From Pseudovirgaria hyperparasitica (taxonomy: Eukaryota > Ascomycota > Dothideomycetes > Acrospermales > Acrospermaceae): a stretch of DNA of 64,000 nt. A program made the position numbers and the translations under genes. Position 1 is the stretch's first letter, and each line of letters opens with the position of its first letter. Below, in pieces: positions 1 through 11,889 of this stretch. Under the pieces are notes generated by a model. It did not search any database, was not told the DNA's origin, and saw nothing but the letters and a program-made list of their open reading frames with translations. The stretch spans positions 1,137,446 through 1,201,445 of the forward strand of contig NW_022985549.1 of NCBI RefSeq assembly GCF_010093815.1, in the 5' to 3' direction.

Positions 1-3000
1 GGCGGTCTGTTCCCTTATTTGCAACTCTGGCTTGGACAGGACCCGGGGGCAGGCCACAGTCAGCTAAGACGCCTGGTTCGGGACTGGCCGCCCCGGTACA
101 CGCAGTGGCGCTTCATGCATGATGCATCATCGTCGAGTAATATGCTATTTCGGATTGCGACGTCAGTCTCGCCGAACTCGGGGTAGTTTACCAAGACATA
201 CGATCCTATCATTCTGTTTATATTCATTTCAAGGACCACGTGAAGGATTATTGGGCTGCTACTATTGTAGCTGTTGGTGTTTGTCCAGCAATTCGTCGAA
301 TCAGTTGCATACATAATCAAGGGAAATACCCAGTTAGGGGATATAGAGTGGTGGTGCATACCAAACTTCCGAGTCCGTCAGGCTCGTCGTAGCATTTGGC
401 AACTCCGTATCGGCGAACCACGGACCACGAGACGAAGACGAACCTTATGAAGCCACATCGGTGGATCAACGGGCCCTCCTAGGTTGGCCGGCTTGGATCT
501 AGGCAAGTCAACGTCACAACAGGTGAGTCGTCAGCATGCTACGAGTAGTAGCCATAATGTGTGTACTGCGATTCGTATCATGCGATTGCTGGTCGAAGCG
601 GGAAATGCGGCTTGGTGCCTGCATGCTGGGTCGCGTCAGTGTGTCGCCGGCCAATATCATCAGGTCAGGGTAGATGATACCGCCGACACAACAGGGGCTA
701 AAGATCGAAGTTGCACGTCTGGTCAGGGGTACAAAGATGAACGTCGACAACCGAGGCGCTGGGATCAGTCGGATGGGGATGCTAGCTGTTATTATTGGGT
801 CAATACGGCAGTTTATGGAGTAGGCGTCCATGTCCCGACTATGATGACAAACAGCATCAGCGTGTCCGTCTCCGTCCAATGCACGAAGCATATCCGTCTT
901 GCTCCGTATCACAGAGTTGGTATGTGTCGTGCGGATCCATGATCAAGACTCACGAGGGCATAGGACCGTTGGCTGTCCACTAGGCAGTGACACTACTGCA
1001 GGCTGCTCACTCTAATATCCTGCTAGAAGTAGTATAAGACCGTCGATCGGCTAATTACAGGTGACATTTATCGCAGCAGCCTGTAGACAGATCTGCGATA
1101 AGTGGAGCAGAGCCTTGCAGTTGAAAAATGTCAGGAAGACGGCAGAGAATCGCGGGTCAAGGCTGTTTCCTCTGGACTACTCAGTTGACCATTACTACAC
1201 TCCTATCTTGTTGTATAGTCTCGTTCCGAAAGACTATACGTTTCGAGAGCAAAAATTGAGGTCTGGTAGTTGGGGATGTGAACGTGTGTATCATGAATCT
1301 AAGCGACGCTGAGTCAGTCTGATGGCTTTCCTGCACCTATTTTACCAATAATGAATCGAGGAGTCTAGAGCAAAGGCAGATAATACTGGTTGTTAAGACA
1401 TGCGTGTTGCCGGTCACAAACTTTCATTAGCCACCCGCCAAGTTCCTTGAGTCGACGCCTTCTCCGCGCGGTGTCTGACAAAACCAGTTAAGTATGGTGT
1501 AGTTGGCGGGACGTCCTGGATGCCTGTGCTATCATGCATGCTACAAGCAACGATGCGGCGCGGTCTTGATCGCGCACTTGCGAAACAAGGCGACATTCTT
1601 GACCGCTTTCACAAGACCGGACACTAGCATTGAGATTGGTCGCCGTCTCGGATTGCCCTGACACGAGCGCGGGAATCGTACATGTGTTGCTAGGGGGTGC
1701 TGGTAAGTGACAAAGCCGCACATACCGCAGCTGTCTAGAATGTCCAGGCCAGTAAACTAGGCCTTGTAATCCTAGGTTTCGTTTTGCATGAGAACAGCAC
1801 CGAATAATCGTGGCATGTATGTGCTCAGCCTCGCGGGGACGTCACGCAACAAGGCTATTCATCCCAATTCTGGTTTCTATCCCCAGCTTTCATAGCTGGT
1901 TTTTATTCTACGCCTGTTCGACCCATGTATGATGGTGAGCTACCCTTCGACTGCCCCGAGATCATACGTTGTGCTCGCACGAGGCCTCCGTAACAACAGG
2001 TGAAAGACACTGCCTTCGCCTGGAGGGGCTCTGTTTCGGTAGAATGCAGCGCCAGTGAAAAGCATGTGCAAGCAAAGTTAGGAGTTGGACCTTCAGCTAG
2101 TGCCAGGTTTTGCTTTATGGGAAGGAACAGCAGTAATTAAAGATGGCCCACCGCAGACTCACGGTCCAGTAGATTAGCCTCTAGGCAACAAGTGTCTATA
2201 TTATACCATAGTTGGTAGTTTCATGACTATCGATAAGTCATTTGAGGCCATGTGGGTGTCCCAGACTCAACGCCATGGCCGAGTAAAGGATTGCCTTCTT
2301 TGCCGCACAGTCCCGCCCTCGAGTGGTATCCAATCCGGCTTGATCCTTGCTGGTTGGTATCACGAAGAACGAAGACGGATCAATGACCAAAAGTCCGGGT
2401 ATAGGTTCAATTATGCCGTGAAGCTATCGACCTTAACAGCCAATCAACGCAGCGTCTCGTTATGAAGGCACGCAGCACAGTGTGTCGGCTGAAAGGCCAG
2501 ACGCTGGCAAGAAGATTTTACGGAGAATGCGGTAGCATGCGGCACTGTGAGGGTGTGACAATCCTACAGAGGATCCCTCATTTCTGTGTGATACCTGGGC
2601 CGTTGGGCATGCGGGATCTGTGTCGCAATAATGTAGATCATCGGCGGGGACAAGGCTAAGGAGAGGCGCTTCGGCAGTGGGCTTTCATCTTCCATCACCA
2701 AGTCAAAGAGTGTATGATGGCTGGGGTTGAAGTACACCCCGGTCGCAGTCCAGCCTCTAGGATTTGTACATAGTCCACACCCACGCACACCCACGCACAC
2801 ACACAAACTCCCTCATACGACGGCGCACGCCCCTGAATAGAGCTCGTTACCATAGAGCTCCTAGTGACTGGTCCACCGAAGCCCCTTGGCCAATGTCATG
2901 TTGTCATGCTGTCATGTAATCATTTGTGACTCGTGAGCTGCTCCGCAGGTACCTTGGTAGCAGTGGTAAGTTCAGCATACGTACAGGCATCCATAAAATC

Positions 3001-5805
3001 TGCATCTTCGAGGTTCCTATTATCCTTTGAGGCCTGTCTCTCGCCCATGATGACTGCTGAGTTGTCTAGTCCTGATGCATTAACCCTGAACCCTTGGAAC
3101 AGAGCAGTATTCATAGCACCTTGTCTCGCTTCGACAATTTATGTAACTCATAAGTATCACAGTGCAGCTACCGTTGACAAACGCAGCAATCTCAAAAGGA
3201 CTTCGTCTTCTAATATGGGTGAATGAGAAGGTATTAACCAAAATCATCACGGAATGAATGCGCCAGCAGCTCGGCATAATTCCTCGGTCTGACTGGCCAC
3301 AGGACATATGGCGGGCAAGCTATGGCATAGTGTGTTGTGTACATTATACGTAGTACAATAAAAGCACGACCGGAAAAAGTATGTCATTGTGGAGACGGAC
3401 ATTCTGGCTCGTGCAAGTATTCCCATCAGCAGTTCGAGACGCACGCGTTGTGAAGTTCAAACCAGCGTGTATTACTCTGTAATAGCTCGTGGGTGGCGTG
3501 TGTGCAAGGCATGCCAGATGGGAATAGGATTGCATTAGCGTCCGAAGTGGTACATGGTAAGTCAAGTGTATTACAGTACTAATACTGTAGTAAGAACCCA
3601 GCCCCAGCTCGTTAAGACGTTAGTCCAGGCAGGGTCACACTTGGCCTTTTTGCCAGGATCAAGTGAACTGTTTTATACAAGTCCCCGCGGACACCGTCTG
3701 CAGAGTATGCAGGTCAATGCTTGTTTTTTTTTCTTTGCATCCACCAGTACCGTAGTTGTCAACAGTCCCGCTTGCTAATGTGGGATGAACAAAGACTTTC
3801 GTTGATGTGAAAGCTAGCCTGCTCCTTAGTGTGGTCCCCCTCTGTCCAAAATGCCATCCTCGTAGGAATGGAAATGGGACCGACTGGGATACACATATGC
3901 GCATCGCTCGCCGCCCGCCCGCAACATGCACACACGTACACCCTCTTCCCCCTCGTAAGCTCCACAACAGTGTCATAACCTCACAGAAAGCACAAATGCA
4001 CTCACACCCAAGCAACAATGGTCCACCCCGTTGAGACTCCACGTAAACGTAATCTGCCCACTACTGCCACGTAGACTCAGCTTAGAGCTGTTCATCCGTC
4101 TTATCTGGCATATATCTGTAGGGAAATCCTAAACCAAGTCACACATAGGCACCCCAGATTCAGATGCTGGTCTGTGACGTGACGACGAAGTGGATCTTCG
4201 ACATGTCTCCGCATGCAGTACCAACAACATACATAGTAAGGCTATGTCCGTCTACCGTAGATCCATATCCCTGTTAAGTTTGAGACTGTGCCAGATGAGG
4301 AATCCATGCGGAATGCCTAGTATTCTAAATTTTCTTCGAAGGCCCACTGTCTACGGTCTCCACCCCGGACGCATAGGCCAACCCATCGGGAGCAAGGCGG
4401 TTTCTGGAAAGTTTGGAATTGGACGAGGATCTGTTTGGGGGGCTTGATACATGGATCCGACCGACTCCAACCCCAACGCCGTCCGGCTGCAGTAAGCGAC
4501 TCTGCCTCGAACGGGCTCCCAAACCGCTCCTTATTTCCACAATGCAGGTCGCAGACATGAAAGGCCAGCCACCCAAGGCTAGGTCTGTTGTCTGTGACCT
4601 TGCCTGGACCTCCGGCCGAGCCAACCGTGGGGCTTGACGCCGATTTAGATTCCTCAGGCTGATGAAAGACGCAGGCGACCCTCTGTCCGAAACAGTCCGC
4701 TCTTCTAGGATGGGGCCCCCTCCTCCTCATCAGGTCCAGAGACGAGATCCCAAGGCCATGGTCTTAGGCGCGGTCGTGCTGCTTCTGTAGTCTTATGGAT
4801 ACCGCCCGCGCTACTCATTGCATGGTAGAATGTCTCCCTTCTCCATCAAGCTCCGGGGCTTTATTGTCGTTCCATCACACGTCTTTGTACTCGCGTGATT
4901 GGTTAGAATGCCCTGCCACAGGTCATACTCCAGCTAAGCTGCCTCCCGCGCTGTCATGCGGCTAAAGATGGAAGACGTTCCTTCATCTTGGACTTGCCGA
5001 GCACCATGCACTGTCTTCCTTCATCCAACAATGTTCCAGCGGCCAAACTAGCTTTAACGCTGTTTGACCGCTCCTGGCACACATTGCCCCCTACTACTAT
5101 GTACTACGCAAATTCTCTCCGGCTGAGTCGTTGCACCTTAGGATGTCCCGACCGTCCAGTCCCACCCGAACACACCACGGTAAACACTACTATTCACCAC
5201 CCATGTACGTATGCAGCAGGTCGTCGAATCTTCTCCAGGGCTGCGGCGTGGATTTGCTTTACGCCATGCTACAGACCTACCCGCGCGCTGAGTCTACCTC
5301 CTAGTCCCACCCTTATTATTCGGTCTTTATTGGTTTTTCCTTCGGCTTGATTGTTCCATGCTCTCTGCTTTGATGTCGTAGATCACAGCTTGCATACTTT
5401 CCAAGCCTCCCTGGTTGTGTCACTAGGCCATCTCGTCCCAGTCATTCCTACATTGTTAGATTCCCTTAGTGGCAGCTTTCCATATCAAGCCATATGTCCC
5501 GAATCCCAACCTCCGTTGTCCACTTTCCTGGTACCCCCAAGCCCGTCATACCACCAGCGAACGCCAAGCTCCTTCCACATGGATCATGTTGTGTTAGAAG
5601 TACCGTGAGGTGCCCACCTGTTTGATTTGTGTAAGAACGAGTCCGCCCGGCATGATACTCAGGTAGTCATCATATACATCACCCTCCCTTAGCTTCTGCC
5701 TTCTCCACGTAGCTCATATATTGGTCAATCGTCCCTTTCTACGCACGGCTCACCACTCACCTATACGAAATCATCATTGAGAAGTCATTGACACAGTTGG
5801 CAACT
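1..5805. other. Gene-free left flank
   Basis: I find no reading frame here with recognisable protein character. All six frames are broken often, the longest open stretches are about 150 codons or less with no domain signature, and no splice-joined set of frames gave a recognisable protein. Base composition is near balanced, so it does not look like strongly AT-rich RIP-mutated transposon sequence. A CA-rich patch lies near 2777–2808. The last 800 bases or so (about 4,980–5,750) become C/T-rich on the plus strand, as fungal promoters and leaders often are, and probably serve the gene starting at 5806. Confidence 0.5.
2777..2808. repeat. CA-rich imperfect simple repeat
   Basis: Repeated CACACCCACG and CACACACA units are visible. 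This is a short low-complexity patch in otherwise complex sequence. Confidence 0.7.
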
Positions 5806-6915
5806 ATGCCGACGCACTCGCGCCGTGTATCACGGAGCTCTAACAGCCAGGTTGGCTCATCGCAATACCGACACACGAGTAGAGTTGCGAAGCCTCGCAG
5901 TGACCACAATTCTCCCCAGGCATCTAGTCGGAGAAGAACCACTACACCATCTTCGAAACGATATACTACACTAGACGACCACTTTAACATGATGTTCGGC
6001 TATACAAACGACGAGGAAGTTATTCACGATCTACAACCTGGGCACTCACATCGGCCCGTGAGTTGGCATCCAGGCTCATCACGCAACGTTCTCCAATCCC
6101 ATATGTCTCCGACGGACGGGTGGACACCTCAAAGAAGGCCTCGCGAACATTCTGAAAGCTCTCATCCGCAGTCCCCATTCGCAACTTTCATACCGCATCA
6201 GTCCAATTTTCACTCAAATAGTAACACAACAGCCGCTGTTTCATACGCAAACTCGCCATCTTGGTGCGACGTCCCGAGCGAGGTCGACTCTTCACACAGG
6301 CTATCTAGTCATTCAACATCCAATGGTCAACCTGATTCGTGGTCGGTACCAGACTGGGTACGGATGACACAGGTGCAATCAACAACTGTTTCACCAGATA
6401 TACTTCCAATCCAGGCTCCAATGGAGGAGATCGAGACGGATGACGAGGAGGACGAGGAGAAGGACGAGGCGGATGGGAGAGAGTTGGTGGGCATGGGACT
6501 CTATGATCCTCCTGAGGGCTACCACTCGTGGTTCGCATCCGGTACTGAACCCACTGGAAAGGGACTAAAGCTGGAGGAGACGTGGGAGCCACCATCAGAG
6601 GACGAGAACAGCGAAGCAGGAGAGGATGAGACAGACGAATCCGAGGACAGGATGGACGCTGGAGAGAATGATGCAAGCTCGGAGTGCGCCAGTGTCAAAG
6701 AATCTCTTCCTCCGGCTCCCATACACAACATCATATCACCACCAGTCAAAGATCTTACGCATGCTTACTCCGGACACAAAATTCACGATAATATGTCTGG
6801 GCACAGTTTCTTCTTCTCCGAACACGACGACGACAATGTCAAAAATGAGTGGTGGTACCAGCATCTGCGTTCCACCACAGCGCCTACTACGAGCCTTGGC
6901 TATGGTTGGCTATAG
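5806..6915 (+). CDS. Unrecognised acidic, disordered protein (369 aa)
   Basis: This is a single uninterrupted frame starting at the ATG at 5806; an in-frame TTG at 5788 is not a likely start in a fungus. I do not recognise the family. The N-terminal half is rich in Ser, His, Arg and Asn and looks disordered. From about residue 205 there is a run of Glu/Asp (encoded about 6,424–6,480). It is followed by a Trp/Pro/Gly segment (GLYDPPEGYHSW, then KGLKLEETWEPP, about residues 230–270) that looks like the most constrained part, then another acidic stretch. The C-terminus ends in a Trp/Tyr-containing stretch. No signal peptide, membrane helix or catalytic motif is visible. The frame length and its biased but organised composition argue for a real gene. 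A nuclear or cytoplasmic adaptor role would be a guess. Confidence 0.6.
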   Translation: MPTHSRRVSRSSNSQVGSSQYRHTSRVAKPRSDHNSPQASSRRRTTTPSSKRYTTLDDHFNMMFGYTNDEEVIHDLQPGHSHRPVSWHPGSSRNVLQSHMSPTDGWTPQRRPREHSESSHPQSPFATFIPHQSNFHSNSNTTAAVSYANSPSWCDVPSEVDSSHRLSSHSTSNGQPDSWSVPDWVRMTQVQSTTVSPDILPIQAPMEEIETDDEEDEEKDEADGRELVGMGLYDPPEGYHSWFASGTEPTGKGLKLEETWEPPSEDENSEAGEDETDESEDRMDAGENDASSECASVKESLPPAPIHNIISPPVKDLTHAYSGHKIHDNMSGHSFFFSEHDDDNVKNEWWYQHLRSTTAPTTSLGYGWL

Positions 6916-7439
6916 TTGGCTATAAATCCATTAACGACGACGAACCGTCACGTTTCACTTCCCATGATACCCCTTTATGACGCCGGCGTCATACGACTAA
7001 ACGAACATAATTTTGTCGGCTTATACGACTTGGAATGAGAACAAGAGGTTTTCAATCCACACGATGACTCGCTGCCCGATGCATATCGGCTATGAGTACA
7101 CGGAGGCAGGAACTTATATCCACATGTAGATTAGAAATGCGATCACTCGCAAAGTGTTATAAAACGAGCGCAATATCATTACGTAGCTCTTTCAGAACTC
7201 ATATTGACTGACACGTGGTTATTGTATGTGTATTGCCCGTTCCCTGCCGCCCTGAGGCATTGCTAGGGGCCGATGTCAGTTTTAGCAAGCGCTAGTACAT
7301 CTAGCGCAGAGCTAAGCCTTGTTTTACACGTGCAGATCGCTGTACATCCACACGTGATCTATCTCGAAATTTCTTTGGCGAGTTGTTCGTGCAACGACAA
7401 TATCACGACGCCTTCCAAGGCCCGTGTTGACAATCATTA
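6916..7439. promoter_or_regulatory. Intergenic, 3' end of acidic gene and LAS1 promoter
   Basis: 524 bases with no supported gene, lying between two plus-strand genes, so it should contain the terminator of the first and the promoter of LAS1. No consensus site is convincing by eye. Confidence 0.4.
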
Positions 7440-8917
7440 ATGGATGAAGGCTATGGCATAAGTCATCTCCAACACGAAGATGCAGACTATCAGGTAACGC
7501 CGTGGAAGACCGCGTCTGAGCTCCTCATCGTTCGAGCCCAGCTCTTTGGCCTCGAAGGTCAAGATACGGAAGAAAGCCGCAAAGATGCTCTACAGCGGGT
7601 ACACTACACTAACAGAAGTACTTGAAATACTGTCTGACCTTGCATTCTAGATATATGCCTGGCAGGCTCGCGGCGTCATTCCCTTGCCAGTTGAGAGCAC
7701 CGCTCTTCTAGTTCAAGCCCAGATGTTCGACAAAGTCCAGGACGACTCACAGATGGCTATGCGCATGGTATATGCAACAGCAGTCCTCAGGTAAACTGCG
7801 CTCCCTTGCACTATTTCCCCAAACTCATTCTCACGCAACCACCAAGATTTGTCACAGCTATCTGCGATGCCTTCCAACCAAACGGCCGCGAGAAATTGCC
7901 CATGCAGACCATCGGCACTCTTCTCAAGCTCCCTCCGGGGCTCGTGGAGACACGTCATGATGCCACTCACAAGGTTTTGCCTACGTTGAAGAGACTCCAA
8001 CACGCAACCGAGGAATCATTGACTTGGCTTTGGAACTACTACTGGAAAGACATTGATCAAGTCGTGTCCGAAATCGACCCGCCAGAGACGGAAGAATCGC
8101 TCGTGGAATCCAAAACTAGCATCCAAGCCGCGCTAAGAGCGTATCTAACATCCAGAAAATCAGAGGTGAAGAAGAAAGTCAGGGACGGCGTCGCCGGTCC
8201 AGAGGGCTGTCGGGAATGTCTAAAGCTCTGCGGCAAACTCCAACACGGACAAGCAATCCTCGTAGGACTGTTAGTCGGCGAGAGAATGATCCTCCCAGCT
8301 GACCGAGAGTACGTCTCTTCTCACCTCCAACCACATCTTCGCCCTCTCTTTTCCCATCTAACACGCCCATCAGACTCGGCAGCAGCATGGAAGGCGCATT
8401 CCTCCTCTGGAATCCCCTATTCCTCCAACTCGACATCTACCAGCCACGCTTCCTGAGCGCCCTAGTCAGCAGCATGACACAACTCATGAACGCATCAACC
8501 GCACATCGTGTATCCCTTGACCCCGTCAAAGAAGCAATGTTCGCCTGGCTCCACCACATTCTCACCGCTCCCGCGTGGGGGAAGCACCGGGCTTACGAGC
8601 ACGGCTTCCGCGACCTCAAAACCCAAATCTTGGCTGATTGCTTCTCAAACTTCACACATTGGAGTCAGAAGCTGGCTGCGGCGGTCTTGGAAACTGCTGC
8701 TGATGATGAGGAGGAGGACGGGGTGTTCGCTGACTGGGCTCCGGTCATGGAGGCGTGTATGGCTGCCACGGCTGGTGATGGTGTGGATAGTAAAGTACCT
8801 GCGGATGTCCCCACTTCGAATGTGAAAGTGAATGGACATGATAAGGCCGATTTCAGTCTTCCTTCTGGCTGGACTAGAGTCCTGCGCTCACAGCTTCCCA
8901 ATAACATTCTGAGCTGA
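7440..8917 (+). CDS. LAS1: Las1, pre-rRNA ITS2 endonuclease
   Basis: Four exons: 7440..7598, 7651..7790, 7847..8308, 8374..8917. All junctions are GT–AG and keep frame, giving 434 aa. Las1 is the nuclear HEPN endoribonuclease that cuts ITS2 of pre-rRNA at site C2, working with the polynucleotide kinase Grc3 in 60S subunit maturation. The N-terminal half has the family pattern: W-x-S-x-x-E-L near residue 20, IYAWQARG–LPVESTALLVQAQ across the first junction, and the catalytic HEPN motif R-H-D-A-T-H at residues 136–141, followed by WLWNYYW. The C-terminal part is less conserved and acidic, and ends in a GWTRVLRSQLPN-like segment compatible with the Grc3-binding tail of the family. Length is typical for a mould Las1. 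Sense-strand composition changes from C-rich to G-rich around 8,650. Confidence 0.93.
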
Positions 8918-9855
8918 TGACGTTTCGAACGTGACTTCAATACAATTCTCTACACGAGACCACTGGCACCTAACGCAAGCCATCGTGATATCTTTAAGCA
9001 CGAGACCACTGGCATTTATCGCAAGCCATCGTGACATCTTTAAGCACAATACCAGTCTGCCAGACAAGCCGCCTCTCTGGCACTTCTACAAAAGCCTCAC
9101 GCCAAAGGCCAATCGCCTCACCGTCAACAGGCTCTTGCACCAATCACTATACCAGAATAGTACCAGCATAAAAACCTCTTGGCTCAGAACTACAGGATAT
9201 CGAAATAAAACAAATCAATCTTCAGAACATTCAAGGTCGACATATGTATGGATGTGGCCAACCTACAACCCTGATCGCTCAGGAAACCCCGGAGCCTGCT
9301 TTAAAGCTGTGCATATCACCGAGAAAGTCAATCACTGTGCTGCTATATGTCGCTAGTGTCTATCAACCTTGCAGGTGCTTTTATGCTATTGTTATTCTCT
9401 TTTCCATGGACACGTGAACGAGATTTATGGGGTGGGCTGGCTGAGTTAGACACATGGCATGATCTCTTGGGGATTTTAGATGACACGATCGTGACAATTA
9501 TACTTTCTTAAGCACAGAATGCAACGCTCCGTAAGGCCCTTGATGACGGAGTCGTAGTTTTGTACAGACTCGAAGTCAAAGTTTTATGGGACTGCCATAC
9601 TATTACGTGGTTTTGGTGGAACAACAATATGTTACCTACATTTGGCAAGCCTCCAGTAATGCATATATGAAGAATCGCGTCTCGGAGAGATGAAACTGGT
9701 AGTAGAATCGCACGAAATGCTTTTATGTACCTGTTTCTACTAAAACTATATTTTCAACTGAGAAAACTGCCGCCGTTTTCTGTGGTTGACTAATTTTTAC
9801 AATGGAGCGAGCAGATAGCGACACTGTTGATACTCAGAGTAAGCGATGACCATGT
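8918..9855. other. Convergent intergenic region LAS1 / SEC61
   Basis: The 3' ends of LAS1 (+) and SEC61 (-) face each other here. Apart from the 46-bp duplication I see no gene. It should contain both polyadenylation regions, and AT-rich stretches occur near 9,490–9,800. Confidence 0.5.
8953..9044. repeat. 46-bp direct tandem duplication
   Basis: Two adjacent 46-base copies (8953–8998 and 8999–9044) agree at 42 positions. Three of the four differences are C/T changes. They start 35 bases after the LAS1 stop codon, probably in its 3' UTR. Confidence 0.9.
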
Positions 9856-11482
9856 CTAACCCATAACCATGCCTTTGAGGCCAGCCATGTCACCTTCCTT
9901 CGCAGCGATCTCGAAGTAGCTGTAGATGATGGTGACGGCTAGTAGGATACCTGTACCGCTTCCAAGAGCACCAAGAAGATCGCTTCCAACAGAGAGTGCA
10001 CCAATGCACGCACCACCGAAGGCAGCAGCGGTTGGAATGACACGCTTAAGCTCCTTGTACATAGATTCCTCGCGGTGACCAGCCATGACGAGACCTTGCT
10101 CTTTGAGCTGCTTGGCAACGTCCCGAGGAGAGGAGCCGGAAACTTCGATCCAAGTCTTAGAGAAGACGGCGCAGGCGGTGAGCATGTAAGCGATGAATAC
10201 ACCGGTCTTGACCGGGTCGTAAAGAGCTTCAGTGAAATTCAGGGGAGGAGACCTATGACACAACTACGGTTAGCACACATTTTTCATGAAATGATATCGT
10301 GCTTGTTGACTTACATGTAGTATGCAAGGCCAGAGGCAGCATAGAGCTGAGCGGATCCCTCACGGGGCTCCCATACACCGATCAGACGAACAAGGAGATT
10401 GTCGGAGAACCGTTGGTAGAGCATCTGGCTAACGATGAAAATGTTGGAGGACAGAGCAGACTGAAGCATGATAGGCATGTTGGAGGTGTAGAACAGGCGG
10501 ACGGGGTACGAGCCGCGCATACCACGCTGGCGAGATGACTTAACGGGAATTTCGACGCGGAAACCCTGGAGATAGATGACGGCTCCAAAGACAACGACAG
10601 TAGCCAAAAGGTTCATGATGTTGGGTAGGTTCTGGCGGTAAAAGGCCTCGCGCAGAGCGAGCTGCTTGTTTTGCCACGTCATGAGAAGGTGGAACAGAGC
10701 AATGATGGCGCCCTCGAATTCTGGACCACGACCAGTGTTAATTGTGGTCGGGGAGAAAGCCTTCCAAACGATGGACTCGCAGATGTTTGTGGCAATAAAG
10801 AGCGAGATACCACTTCCAAGACCGTAGCCCTTCTGCAGGAGTTCGTCGAGCAGAATGACGATGAGGCCAGAAATGATAAGCTGAACGATGAGGAGCACAC
10901 AGATACCGGCACCAAGATCACTCGGTGGGCCATATAGACCAGTCAAAACGTAGACACAGGCTTGTCCGAACGAAAGAATGATGGCCAAGAGCTTCTGAGC
11001 TGTCTGATACAGCTCACGGTCAGACTTGAGGTCCAAGTTGACATCAATGAGGTGTGTACCAGCCAGGAGCTGGAAGACCATGCCGGAGGAGATAATTGGT
11101 GTGATACCCAATTCCATCAAAGTTCCTCTGTTACTCGCCATCATCATACGGAGCCAGTATAGCGGATCTGAGGTGTCGGAGGAGACAATGCCGTAGAGGG
11201 GCCTTTGGACGGGGTCAATATCTCTGGTCATCCGCTTGCGTGCAGGCTTCTTACATTTGGCTCATGACCAAGAAGATCAATAGTGTTACACCTGTCCATA
11301 CTAATCGTTGGTTGAATGGTGTCTTCGTCTCCGGAAGGGCGATCTCTGGTACGATCGGGGTGAATGGCTTCACCAAATCGAGGAACCTGACTGTGATGAA
11401 ATATGATGATTAGCTACGTGGCCGAGCTGAGAATGTTGCGCGAGGGAGCGCACGGCTTTGCAATATACTTACGGCCGCTCAT
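9856..11482 (-). CDS. SEC61: Sec61 alpha subunit of the ER protein translocon
   Basis: Exons in transcript order: 11473..11482, 11255..11390, 10315..11202, 9856..10252; 476 aa. The first exon is only 10 nt and encodes MSG plus one base. The junction rebuilds the family N-terminus [13 protein letters not shown], and the second junction rebuilds [21 protein letters not shown]. Sec61 alpha is the ten-helix channel through which secretory and membrane proteins cross or enter the ER membrane. The plug and early helices ([16 protein letters not shown]), the [14 protein letters not shown] segment, the cytosolic loop with [23 protein letters not shown], and the C-terminal helices ending [12 protein letters not shown] are all family hallmarks. 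Length matches the family (about 475–480 aa). The intron at 10253..10314 falls just before SPPLNFTEA. It lies tail to tail with LAS1. Confidence 0.97.
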
Positions 11483-11889
11483 GTTTGCGTTACCCTTCCT
11501 GGGTAATAGAACGGATTGACACGGGGGAGATAATTGGATTTGGAGACGAAGGGTGAAGTGGAAAGGAGCGACGAGAATATGGCCTGAAGGAGGAATGTGT
11601 GTGGGAGCGAAACGTGTCCACGGTGAGGAAGCTTGCTTGACTAAGCAAGAGCTTAGCGGCGTCCGTCCTCTCACATCTATGAAGCGTGCGCTGCTCACTA
11701 CTCACCCCTATCTATTCTACGTTACTCAGACACATGTCACCTTACCATCACAAATGCCTTGGTCTTCCATGTAGTGATATTTATCAGACTTAAACCATCT
11801 TTATATTAGTCCACAGGTTTCGATGTGTCTCAGGCCGCCCTACCCTCACCGGCTATGCCAAACCAGTAAGGGAATATACGGATGTCTGT
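11483..11889. promoter_or_regulatory. SEC61 promoter and leader
   Basis: About 400 bases between the SEC61 start (-) and the end of the next minus-strand gene. The sense strand of SEC61 is pyrimidine-rich here (about 11,490–11,620), as in strong fungal promoters. No gene seen. Confidence 0.45.
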
